From an uncultured Atopobiaceae bacterium (GTDB taxonomy: Bacteria > Actinomycetota > Coriobacteriia > Coriobacteriales > Atopobiaceae): DNA of 64,000 nucleotides. The stretch spans positions 248,001 to 312,000 of the forward strand of contig CALUJM010000001.1 in the NCBI GenBank assembly GCA_944320975.1, written 5' to 3'. Shown piece by piece: positions 25,321-35,073 of this stretch. Each line of letters begins with the position of its first letter. Positions within the stretch are counted from its first letter, which is position 1. The translations under genes were made by a program, and so were the position numbers. The notes below the pieces were generated by a model that had not been told where the DNA came from, did not search any database, and saw only the letters and a program-made list of their open reading frames with translations.

Positions 25321-25398
25321 CGTGCAAAGGGGACAGTCACTTTTGCACGCCCACGGGTTCGTTGACCAGCGTGCAAAAGTGACTGTCCCCTTTGCACG
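25321..25398. repeat. Inverted pair of palindromes between grpE and dnaJ
   Basis: Unit 25321-25349 (CGTGCAAAGGGGAC...) and its exact reverse complement at 25370-25398, separated by 20 bp. The doublet can fold into one long hairpin, as REPIN-type elements do. It sits inside the dnaK operon. Confidence 0.92.
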
Positions 25399-25427
25399 CC
25401 ACTTAGCAGAAAGGGGGCTCGTGCGAC

Positions 25428-26396
25428 ATGGCAAACAAGCGAAGCTACTACGACGTACTGGGCGTCAAGCGCGACGCCTCTGACGACGAGATCAAGAAGG
25501 CCTTCCGCAAGCTCGCCGCCAAGTACCACCCCGACGCCGGCGGCGACGAGCAGAAGTTCAAGGAGGTCAGCGAGGCCTACACCACCCTCTCCGACCCCCA
25601 GAAGCGCCGCGAGTACGACCAGCTGCTCATGTTCGGTGGCATTCCCGGCGCCGACTTCGGCGGCTCGGGCGGCCGCGGGCGCTACACCTACACCACCAAC
25701 GTGGGCGGCGACTGGTCCGACATCTTCAACAACATGCGCGGCGGCGACGGCTTCGGCGGGTTCGACTTCTCGTCGATCTTCGGCGGCGCTGCCGGCGCGC
25801 GGGCGGCGGGCAACCGCCCGACCAAGGGAAGCGACCTCACGATGTCCGTCGACGTGACGGCAGAGGAGGCTTTCCGCGGCGCCACGCGCAAGGCCACGTA
25901 CCGTGTGCCCTCGACCGGCGAGGAGCAGACGCTCACCATCAAGATCCCGGCAGGCGCCGTGGACGGCGGAAAGCTCCGCTACCGTGGCCGCGGCGAATAC
26001 GGCACCAACGGCGGCGACCGCGGCGACCTCGTGATCACCACGCACGTCGCGGAGCACCCGCTCTTCAAGCGCGACGGCGCGGACGTGCGCATGGACCTGC
26101 CCATCAGCGTATACGAGGCCGCCCTCGGCGCGACGGTGGACGTCCCCACGCCCGACGGCACCGAGGTGCGCCTCAAGGTGCCCGCGGGCACGCAGGACGG
26201 CAAGACGTTCCGCTTCCGCGACATGGGCGCCCCCAACGTCAAGCGCAAGGGCGCGCGCGGCGCGCTGTACGTCACCGTGCGCGTGAAGGTCCCCACGGGG
26301 CTCGGCAAGAAGGAGCGCGACTCGCTCGAGGCGCTGCGCGACGCGGACACGCGCGACTATCGCGAGGAGGTCAACCGCTATGGCACGAGGGCGTGA
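25428..26396 (+). CDS. dnaJ: DnaJ-type co-chaperone without zinc-finger domain
   Basis: 322 aa. The J domain (residues 3-68) has the catalytic HPD in [10 protein letters not shown]; next comes a Gly/Phe-rich linker ([16 protein letters not shown]), then two beta-barrel substrate domains ([34 protein letters not shown]). The four CxxCxGxG repeats of class I DnaJ are absent, so it is a class II (CbpA-like) protein. It stimulates DnaK ATPase. Its end overlaps hspR by 17 bp. Confidence 0.93.
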   Translation: MANKRSYYDVLGVKRDASDDEIKKAFRKLAAKYHPDAGGDEQKFKEVSEAYTTLSDPQKRREYDQLLMFGGIPGADFGGSGGRGRYTYTTNVGGDWSDIFNNMRGGDGFGGFDFSSIFGGAAGARAAGNRPTKGSDLTMSVDVTAEEAFRGATRKATYRVPSTGEEQTLTIKIPAGAVDGGKLRYRGRGEYGTNGGDRGDLVITTHVAEHPLFKRDGADVRMDLPISVYEAALGATVDVPTPDGTEVRLKVPAGTQDGKTFRFRDMGAPNVKRKGARGALYVTVRVKVPTGLGKKERDSLEALRDADTRDYREEVNRYGTRA

Positions 26397-26841
26397 CGAG
26401 GCGAGCGAGGGCACGGGGCGCGATAAGCCGCTCTATATGATCAGCGTCGCCGCCGAGCTCACGGGCATGCACCCGCAGACCCTGCGCGTCTACGAGCAGA
26501 AGGGCCTCGTCACGCCCGGGCGCTCGCGCGGCAACACGCGCCTGTACTCGCAGTCCGACATCGACCGGCTCAACCTCATCTCCAAGCTCACCGACGAGGG
26601 CATCAACCTCGCCGGCGTCGTGCGCATCCTCGACATGCGCGAGCGCATGCTCGAGCGCGAGGACGAGCTGGAGCGGCTGCGCCGCCGGGTCCGCGAGCTC
26701 GAGGACGAGGTCCACGAGTACAAGATGCAGGAGAAGATCACCGCGCTCGCCCGCTACGACAGCGCTGGGAGCCCCGAGCAGGTCATGCGCCGCCTGCTGC
26801 TGGGCGGCGCCCCCGAGCCCGCCGAGAAGGACGGGGAGTAG
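26380..26841 (+). CDS. hspR: Heat-shock repressor HspR (MerR family)
   Basis: 153 aa. A MerR-type winged helix ([20 protein letters not shown], then [17 protein letters not shown]) is followed by a coiled coil ([19 protein letters not shown]). HspR is the actinobacterial repressor of dnaK and clpB operons and uses DnaK as co-repressor. GAGGAGG lies before ATG 26380, inside the end of dnaJ. Likely targets are the ATCT-N12-CTTAGAT sites at 22445, 27415 and 32760 (inference). Confidence 0.93.
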   Translation: MARGRDEASEGTGRDKPLYMISVAAELTGMHPQTLRVYEQKGLVTPGRSRGNTRLYSQSDIDRLNLISKLTDEGINLAGVVRILDMRERMLEREDELERLRRRVRELEDEVHEYKMQEKITALARYDSAGSPEQVMRRLLLGGAPEPAEKDGE

Positions 26842-26888
26842 CGCGCCCTTCTCGCCCTCCGGGCGCGCGCATTCGATCGAAGCCCTTG

Positions 26889-26920
26889 CGCGGCCCCATG
26901 CAGATGGGGCCGCGTTCTTA
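26889..26920 (+). terminator. Terminator of the dnaK-grpE-dnaJ-hspR operon
   Basis: CGCGGCCCC pairs with GGGGCCGCG, followed by TTCTTAT. Another GC-rich hairpin lies at about 26843-26870. Confidence 0.75.
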
Positions 26921-26974
26921 TCGCCCCGCGCTTCTTGCCCTCGACACGGTCCGTGCAGAACGGGTCGCGAAGTC

Positions 26975-27275
26975 CGCCGCGGACCCAAATCCGGATTTGG
27001 GTCCGCGGCGAGGGCGGCGTGCGAGGGCCATGGTTCTTGTCGATTAAGGTCTTTACTTCGCGGATTATCGTCCGGCTTAGAGGGGTCCTGACGGTCGAGA
27101 AGTGCCCGCTACTTCGGACCCAAATCCGGATTTGGGTCCGAAGGCGAGGCGGTCGCCGGGTCCGGCTGATTTTATAGACGAAGAACTTTGCCCTGGAGTT
27201 AATCTCTCAGTCGGGACACGTCACATCTGTCGAGAAGTGCCCGCCGCTCCGGACCAAAAACCGGATTTGGGTCCG
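26975..27275. repeat. Three spaced GGACCCAAATCC palindromes before clpB
   Basis: 26975-27010 is a perfect 36-bp and 27112-27143 a perfect 32-bp palindrome on the core GGACCCAAATCC-GGATTTGGGTCC; a third decayed copy lies at about 27250-27275. Spacing is about 135 bp, and GTCGAGAAGTGCCCGC precedes copies two and three. The 666-bp gap 26842-27507 holds no gene, only the terminator, these repeats and the clpB promoter/operator. Confidence 0.88.
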
Positions 27276-27414
27276 CCGCCAACGCAGATCAGGATTTGAC
27301 CGCGGCGGCACGGCGGCATGCAGCACCCCCGCAGCCTCCTGCGGCACCCCTCGCGGCGCAGGGGCCTGGAGAGAACCCCGCACCGCCCACGTTCTTCTCG
27401 CTAGCGCGTAGAAA

Positions 27415-27437
27415 ATCTATCATGTAGACGCTTAGAT
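27415..27437. promoter_or_regulatory. Heat-shock operator in front of clpB
   Basis: ATCT-N12-CTTAGAT with a TATAAG -10 box six bases downstream (27443-27448). Same layout as the dnaK and hsp20 sites. Confidence 0.7.
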
Positions 27438-27507
27438 TTGCGTATAAGCCCCAGCTCCCGGGGAACAATAGACGTTGATAAACAACGGACCCAAGAAGGG
27501 GGCAACT

Positions 27508-30177
<2,670 letters not shown>

Positions 30178-30193
30178 CGCTTCCGGCCTCAGC

Positions 30194-30224
30194 GGGGGCG
30201 AAGGGGGTTCCCTTCGCCCCCTTT
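30194..30224 (+). terminator. Terminator after clpB
   Basis: Perfect 12-bp stem GGGGGCGAAGGG with CCCTTCGCCCCC, 4-nt loop, then TTTG. Confidence 0.85.
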
Positions 30225-30289
30225 GTCGTGTCGCTCGCGGTCGCGAGCGGGTAGGATAGAGCTACGTTCAACGACGGGTTGGGGGAGGC

Positions 30290-32044
30290 ATGGCAATCTC
30301 AGACGAGAAGAACGAGCAGGTCGCGGGCGACGAGACCATCGCGATGCCTCCCGACCGTGCCGCCGACCCCGACGCGACCGTCGCCGCCGCGGCGGGCGGA
30401 CCGGACGACCCCGACGCCACCCGTCTCGCCGACTCGGACGACCCCGACGCCACCCGCCTCGCCGACGAGGCGCCCACGCGAGCGGTTGCTCCCGACGACC
30501 TGCCCACCATCGTGGTGCCGCATGCCGCCGATGGCGGCGGCGCGGCCGCGCCGTCCGACGGGCTCGACGCGATGGACGACCCCTACTACGCCGCGCCGAC
30601 GCCCGACGACCTCACCTCCGCCCGCGCCCCCGTCTCCATACCCTCGCCGGTCCAGAGCCTGCCCGAGCGCCGTCGGCGCCTGCCGCGCTGGGCGGCGGCG
30701 CTGCTGGTCCTCGTCCTTCTCGCCGCCGCGGGCTTTGGCGCCTACTGCACCTACGAGCAGGAGCTCTGGGGCGGCAAGACCGTCCCCAACGTGGTGGGCA
30801 TGACGCAGGAGGACGCCACGAGGACCCTGGAGGAGCTGGGCTTCGCGGTCTCGGTCGACGCCGTCGCGTCTGACGAGAACCTCGGCCAGGTCCTCGGTTG
30901 CGATCCCGTCCCCGGCACGAGGGCCGACCCTTCCGAGGGCGCCACGATCAGCGTCGCATCCGAGCGCGTCATCCCCCGCGTCGTGGGCCTGAGCGAGGAG
31001 GCGGCGCGCGAGGCGCTCATCTCCGCCGGCGCCCAGAGCATCCAGGTGGACTCCCAGGGGTCGAGCCAGCCGGCGGGCACCGTGCTGTCCGTGTCCCCCG
31101 AGGAGGGACAGCCGTTCGTCTCGGGCGAGCAGGTGACGCTCGTCGTCGCCCGCGCCTTCACGGTGCCGGACGTCCTGGGCATGTCCCTGCAGGACGCGCA
31201 GGCGACCCTTTCCGAGGGCGGCTTCTCGAGCAGCGTCACCTACGTCGAGTCCACCGACGCCCCGGACACCGTGACCGACACCTCCCCCTCAGTGGGCTCC
31301 GAGGTCGCCGAGGGCGCGACGATCGAGCTGATGGTCGTCGCGACCTATCCCGACGAACCCGCCGACCTTCTCGCCTACTTCGACATCTCCCCGCAGGCGC
31401 TCGCCAGCTACCTGGAGGACGAGGGCTTCTCCCTGAAGTACGGTGAGATCTACGCCTCGGGCGGCAACGCGCACGCGGCCTACGAGGGGCCCGACGGCGA
31501 GCTGCTGCAGATCAGCAACTATCCTGAGACGGGGCAGTATGCCGAGGGCTCCCAGACCGACGTGCTCTCCAGGGGAGCCGGCGTCGGCGGGATCCGCTAC
31601 GCGTTCTCGCGGGAGACCCTGCCCGAAGGAGGCGACAGCCTCTCCGAGGCCGGCATCCGCGCAATCATGGACGCCTGCGGGCTCGAGAACCTCCTCGACA
31701 CCTGTACCCAGGACGACATCGTGATGCCGCAGGAGGAGAAGGTCCCGGCGGACGAGGGCGATAAGGACGATAAGGACGATAAGGACGGCGGCTCCGACGA
31801 GGAGCGCGCCCCGGAGGCCGACAAGGACGACGAGGCCGAGGCCGAGCCGGAGACGCCGCGGTTCATCTGCGGGTACGGCCGGCAGGGCTCCTACACCTGG
31901 GCCGTCGTCATCGGCGGCTACGAAGGCAGGACGAGCGTCGTGGCGATCGTCGCCCCGACGGAGCACTTCGACGCCATAGACCTGTCGAAGCACGACGGGA
32001 ACCTCTGCGACTACATTGCCTACGTCGACCTCTATGCGGAGTGA
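30290..32044 (+). CDS. Membrane-anchored PASTA-domain protein without a kinase domain
   Basis: 584 aa. A cytoplasmic N-terminus of about 133 residues contains repeated DPDAT motifs (residues 26-30, 40-44, 51-55, two within DDPDATRLAD copies) before one membrane span (WAAALLVLVLLAAAGFGAY, about 134-152). Three PASTA domains follow, each opening with VPNVVGMT, IPRVVGLS or VPDVLGMS (about 164-363), then an unidentified extracellular region with a Lys/Asp-rich repeat (DKDDKDDKDGG). PASTA domains sense muropeptides or lipid II; here no Ser/Thr kinase domain is attached. The threonine repeats might be kinase or FHA-protein targets (inference). GGGGGAGG precedes the ATG. A 54-aa ORF overlaps its stop. 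Confidence 0.85.
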   Translation: MAISDEKNEQVAGDETIAMPPDRAADPDATVAAAAGGPDDPDATRLADSDDPDATRLADEAPTRAVAPDDLPTIVVPHAADGGGAAAPSDGLDAMDDPYYAAPTPDDLTSARAPVSIPSPVQSLPERRRRLPRWAAALLVLVLLAAAGFGAYCTYEQELWGGKTVPNVVGMTQEDATRTLEELGFAVSVDAVASDENLGQVLGCDPVPGTRADPSEGATISVASERVIPRVVGLSEEAAREALISAGAQSIQVDSQGSSQPAGTVLSVSPEEGQPFVSGEQVTLVVARAFTVPDVLGMSLQDAQATLSEGGFSSSVTYVESTDAPDTVTDTSPSVGSEVAEGATIELMVVATYPDEPADLLAYFDISPQALASYLEDEGFSLKYGEIYASGGNAHAAYEGPDGELLQISNYPETGQYAEGSQTDVLSRGAGVGGIRYAFSRETLPEGGDSLSEAGIRAIMDACGLENLLDTCTQDDIVMPQEEKVPADEGDKDDKDDKDGGSDEERAPEADKDDEAEAEPETPRFICGYGRQGSYTWAVVIGGYEGRTSVVAIVAPTEHFDAIDLSKHDGNLCDYIAYVDLYAE

Positions 32045-32208
32045 TGAGGATGGATGAGAAGAAGGACCGCCGCGCGGCCGAGAAGGACGAGCGGGAGGCG
32101 GCGAGCGAGTTCCTGCGCGCCGAGAACGAGGATGACGACGGGTACGACCCCTACTCCGACCGCAGGCCGGAGCCCGAGCCGCTCTTCGAGCGCGACCCCT
32201 GGTCCTAG
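32044..32208 (+). CDS. Small acidic protein coupled to the PASTA gene
   Basis: 54 aa, highly charged (MRMDEKKDRRAAEKDER at the start, PLFERDPWS at the end). ATG 32044 overlaps the PASTA stop (ATGA); ATG 32050 is an alternative with GATGAGG in front. Its TAG stop shares bases (CTAG) with the stop of the convergent gene. There are no membrane segments and no recognisable domain. The tight coupling and C/G-rich third positions support a real gene, but conservation was not tested. Confidence 0.55.
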   Translation: MRMDEKKDRRAAEKDEREAASEFLRAENEDDDGYDPYSDRRPEPEPLFERDPWS

Positions 32209-32636
32209 ACCGTGGCGCCCCAGTTCGCCTGCATGTAACCCCAGAGGTAGTAGACCACGACGGCGAGCAGCGCGAGCACGACGACGAGGGCGAAGAACGT
32301 CTTCACACGCGTCTTGCGTTCCCTCGAGACGAAGATGTCGCGCCTGCCCTTGGGGATCTCGAGGTACTGCCCGTAGTGGAGGTCGCGGCGGAGCTGCTGG
32401 CTCTCGGCGCGGGAGCGGCGGTACGCACGGCCCGAGAGGGCGCTGCCGCCCACGGTGTAGTCGGAGTCGTGGGTGAAGGGGATGGATCCCTCGTCATCCT
32501 CAGCAAGGTCGTCGATGGGCTCGACGCTGCGGTGCGCGGGGCGCTTTCGCACGTAGGGGGTAGGGCCAGGCGTGGCGGCGGGGCTCGTCCCCGCGCCCTG
32601 GGAGCCGACGTTGTCCAGCTCGTTGACGTTGGCCAT
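32205..32636 (-). CDS. Single-pass membrane protein of unknown function
   Basis: 143 aa. A soluble N-terminal region of about 110 residues (Pro/Ala/Thr-rich, then SRAESQQLRRDLHYGQYLE) is followed by a C-terminal membrane span (TFFALVVVLALLAVVVYYL) and a short tail, a tail-anchored-like layout. GGAGG lies before the ATG at 32636. No family recognised. It converges on the PASTA/small-protein unit with shared stop bases. Confidence 0.75.
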   Translation of the reverse strand: MANVNELDNVGSQGAGTSPAATPGPTPYVRKRPAHRSVEPIDDLAEDDEGSIPFTHDSDYTVGGSALSGRAYRRSRAESQQLRRDLHYGQYLEIPKGRRDIFVSRERKTRVKTFFALVVVLALLAVVVYYLWGYMQANWGATV

Positions 32637-32759
32637 GATGCCTCCGGTTACGGTTGCGGTCAGCAATGCATAGATTCTATTCCACCGGGGGACTTCATGC
32701 CCCCCTCCCCGTGAAACTATACAAAGCGTAAGAAAAGACGGGGGCGGCGCTTCAGCAAT

Positions 32760-32782
32760 ATCTAAGTCAAAGAGGCTTAGAT
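32760..32782. promoter_or_regulatory. Heat-shock operator in front of hsp20
   Basis: ATCT-N12-CTTAGAT; here both half-sites are intact (ATCTAAG and CTTAGAT, 9 bp apart), giving the clearest inverted repeat of the three sites. TATGAT (about 32781-32787) or TATGTG downstream may be the -10. Confidence 0.7.
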
Positions 32783-32900
32783 ATGATGAGTATGTGTCGC
32801 TAAGAAAAAGCGGCTTCGTGCGTATAGGACGGCCCGTTCGGGGAACAAGAAGAAGTGAGCAACAGGTGCTCGGCACCGCATCACAAGGGAGTGATCGATT

Positions 32901-33332
32901 ATGGCAAGCATGGTTCCTTACGATCGTTACACGCGCGCACTCCGCAACTGGCCGTTTGACGCGCTCGACAGCTTCTTCGACGCGCCGTTCGCGCCGCTCT
33001 CCTCCACGGCGTCCAGTTTCAAGATGAACGTCGAGGACGCGGGCGACAAGTACGTGGTCTCCGCGGAGCTGCCCGGCGTCAAGCGCGAGGAGATCGACGT
33101 CGAGCTCAACGAGGGCCGCCTCTCCATCTCCGTCGAGAAGAAGGAGACCGAGGAGGAGAAGGGCAAGAACTACCTCTACAAGGAGACCTCCGACTGGAGC
33201 GCCACGCGCGGCGTCTACCTCAAGGACGCGGCGGTCTCCGGTCTCACCGCCAAGCTCGAGGGCGGCGTCCTCACGGTGAACGTCCCCAAGCAGGTCGAGA
33301 AGGCCAACGTCACCAAGGTCTCCATCGATTAG
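32901..33332 (+). CDS. hsp20: Small heat-shock protein Hsp20
   Basis: 143 aa. An alpha-crystallin domain occupies about residues 38-140: FKMNVEDAGDKYVVSAELPG, KREEIDVELNEGRLSISV, and the GVLTVNVPK motif. A short aromatic N-terminus (RNWPFDALDSFFDAPF) is typical of oligomerising Hsp20s. It is an ATP-independent holdase. AAGGGAGTG precedes the start. The shared operator places it with dnaK and clpB in the heat-shock response. Confidence 0.96.
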   Translation: MASMVPYDRYTRALRNWPFDALDSFFDAPFAPLSSTASSFKMNVEDAGDKYVVSAELPGVKREEIDVELNEGRLSISVEKKETEEEKGKNYLYKETSDWSATRGVYLKDAAVSGLTAKLEGGVLTVNVPKQVEKANVTKVSID

Positions 33333-33356
33333 CGTTTCTCGCAAGAGGCGACTCAG

Positions 33357-33389
33357 CGGGCCGGAACCTTCGGGTTACGGCCCGTTTTT
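33357..33389 (+). terminator. Terminator after hsp20
   Basis: CGGGCCGGAACC-TTCG-GGTTACGGCCCG (one mismatch) followed by TTTTT. Confidence 0.88.
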
Positions 33390-33391
33390 GC

Positions 33392-33482
33392 GCCTGGCGG
33401 CGGTGACAATTAGGACAGGTTCAATTGTCACACGCCTTCGGTGTGACAATTGAACCTGTCCTAATTGTCACCGCCGCCAGGC
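33392..33482. repeat. 91-nt giant hairpin made of two inverted palindromes
   Basis: Perfect 42-bp arms (33392-33433 and 33441-33482) with a 7-nt GCCTTCG loop. Each arm contains a GTGACAATT-AGGACAGGTTC-AATTGTCAC unit like the one at 2192-2220. It lies in the gap between the convergent hsp20 and MBL genes. Confidence 0.95.
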
Positions 33483-33485
33483 ACC

Positions 33486-34298
33486 CTACCACACGGTGAG
33501 CGGCCAGTCCTGGGCGGCGCAACAGATCGTGAGGCGTCCGTCGGGCGCGCGCGCCTCGGGACGTCCGTCCTCGTCGGCGCCGACCACGGCTCCCACGGCT
33601 GCGGCAAGCATTCGCACGCAGACGCTCGGGCGGTTGTTCTCCTGCGAGAGGTGCATCGCGACGACGGTCTCGGTGTCCTCGCCCACGAGCTGCTCCAGCG
33701 CTGCGGCGGCCTGGGCGTTGGAGAGGTGTCCCGTCGGCCCCGCCACGCGCGCCTTGAGATAAGAGGGGTAGTCGCCCGTCGCGAGCATGTGCTCGTCATG
33801 GTTTGACTCCAGGGCGAGAATCCGCGCGTCCGCGAGGGCCTCCAGCGCCTCGTCGCCGAGCTCGCCGGTGTCCGTGCAGAAGCCGAGGGCGTCGTCTTCC
33901 GTGGAGAAGCGCAGGCCCACCGGGTCGGCAACGTCGTGCGAGGTGGGGAAGGTCCGCACGCGCATGCCCGCCAGCTCGAACTCGTCCGAGTGCCCCACGA
34001 GCTCGAAGGGCAGCTCTGCGAGGTAGCGCCGTGCCCCGGCCGTACCCGCCGTGGCAAAGAGGGGGCCGTCAAAGCGGTTGCAGAACACCGTGAGCCCACC
34101 GACGTGGTCGGAGTGCTCGTGGGTGAGGATCACACCCACGATGCGCTCTGCGTCCACGCCGAGCTCGTCCGCCCTGCCGAGAAGTGCGCGCCGCGAGAGC
34201 CCGTCATCCACGAGCACCAGGCCGCCCGGGCCCTCCACCAGGGCGGCGTTGCCCTTCGAGCCGCTCGCGAGCACGTGCAGATGGATCTCGGGGGTCAT
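33486..34298 (-). CDS. MBL-fold metallohydrolase, WalJ/YycJ-like
   Basis: 270 aa. LASGSKGNAALVE at the N-terminus and the metal motif THEHSDHVGGL, then TSHDVADPVGLRF and the ESNHDEHML segment, match the YycJ/WalJ group of metallo-beta-lactamase-fold proteins, presumed nucleases linked to cell-wall or replication coordination in Firmicutes. The stop lies four bases from the giant hairpin. The group assignment is good; the precise role in this organism is unknown. Confidence 0.88.
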   Translation of the reverse strand: MTPEIHLHVLASGSKGNAALVEGPGGLVLVDDGLSRRALLGRADELGVDAERIVGVILTHEHSDHVGGLTVFCNRFDGPLFATAGTAGARRYLAELPFELVGHSDEFELAGMRVRTFPTSHDVADPVGLRFSTEDDALGFCTDTGELGDEALEALADARILALESNHDEHMLATGDYPSYLKARVAGPTGHLSNAQAAAALEQLVGEDTETVVAMHLSQENNRPSVCVRMLAAAVGAVVGADEDGRPEARAPDGRLTICCAAQDWPLTVW

Positions 34299-34371
34299 GG
34301 GTGTCCTCTCGCTGGCGTATGGACGGTGGCGTCCTCTGAGATGGTAGCGGTTTGAAATAAATGATGGAGGG

Positions 34372-34377
34372 TATAAT
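34372..34377 (+). promoter_or_regulatory. -10 box of the toxin-antitoxin/tilS unit
   Basis: Consensus TATAAT 35 bp before the antitoxin start, in a noticeably AT-rich stretch (34351-34411). No good -35 is seen. Confidence 0.6.
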
Positions 34378-34411
34378 CATATGCATAGAGATACATACGA
34401 TTGGAGGCATC

Positions 34412-34684
34412 ATGAGAAGCTGCACGGTCGCCGAGCTGGCACGTGGGGCAAGTGCCATCTGCTCCGATCGCGAGAGCGTCGTCGTCACCAACAACGGGCG
34501 TCCTCAGAACGTGATAATCAACATCTCTGACCTCGACTTTGATGACGCGGTTGACATAGCGCGCGAGGCCCGCGCCGCCAGCGCGTTGGCCCGGATGAGA
34601 AGGTCCTCCGTCGCCTCCGGGCTCGACGAGATCTCTGACGAGGAGATTGACGCTGAGGTCGCGGCCGTGAGGGCAGCTCGATGA
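34412..34684 (+). CDS. Phd/YefM-type antitoxin
   Basis: 90 aa. SCTVAELARGASAICSDRES and VVVTNNGRPQNVIINISDL are the Phd/YefM DNA-binding fold; the C-terminal helices (ALARMRRSSVASGLDEISD) would wrap the toxin. ATG 34412 is chosen with TTGGAGG upstream. The stop overlaps the toxin start by four bases (ATGA). It would repress its own promoter and neutralise the PIN toxin. Confidence 0.88.
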   Translation: MRSCTVAELARGASAICSDRESVVVTNNGRPQNVIINISDLDFDDAVDIAREARAASALARMRRSSVASGLDEISDEEIDAEVAAVRAAR

Positions 34685-35073
34685 GATGGCTGCTTGACAC
34701 CAACGTCGTGGTCTCCGCGCTCCTCAAGCCGCTCTCCGTGCCCGCCCGCCTCCTCGACCTCGCCTTGTCCGGTCACATTGAGGTCGTGGTGAGCAACGAG
34801 CTGCTTGCTGAGTACCGCGAAGTCCTCCTACGCCCCAAGTTTCGCTTCTCCGAGGGGGATGTCGACGCCGTGCTCGAGCTGATGCGCTCCCGTGCCATCA
34901 GCGTGGTCCCCGTTCCCCAGCCGGTAACCACCCCCGACCCTAAGGACCAGTTCGTCATCGATCTCGCGGCGACTTCGGGGGCGGTTGTGGTCACGGACAA
35001 CACCCGTCATTTCGAAGGGTTTCCGCGCGTGGTTACGCCTGCAGAGGCGCTCAGTCTGTTGAGGAGAGCATAG
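34681..35073 (+). CDS. PIN-domain toxin (COG1569 type)
   Basis: 130 aa. A PIN nuclease core with acidic residues in LLDTNVVVSALL, ELLAEYREVLLRPKF, PDPKDQFVIDLAATSGA and VTDNTRHFE. PIN toxins are RNases that cleave tRNA or mRNA; the target is unknown here. It is co-translated with the Phd-type antitoxin. The tRNA-modification gene tilS begins on the very next base after its stop, so tilS is read from the same transcript. Confidence 0.9.
   Translation: MRWLLDTNVVVSALLKPLSVPARLLDLALSGHIEVVVSNELLAEYREVLLRPKFRFSEGDVDAVLELMRSRAISVVPVPQPVTTPDPKDQFVIDLAATSGAVVVTDNTRHFEGFPRVVTPAEALSLLRRA

Noticed and set aside
26975..27275. Possible CRISPR array (regularly spaced palindromic units)
   Set aside because: Only three units at ~135-bp spacing, the units are complete self-palindromes with differing flanks, the spacers are too long, and no cas gene is near.
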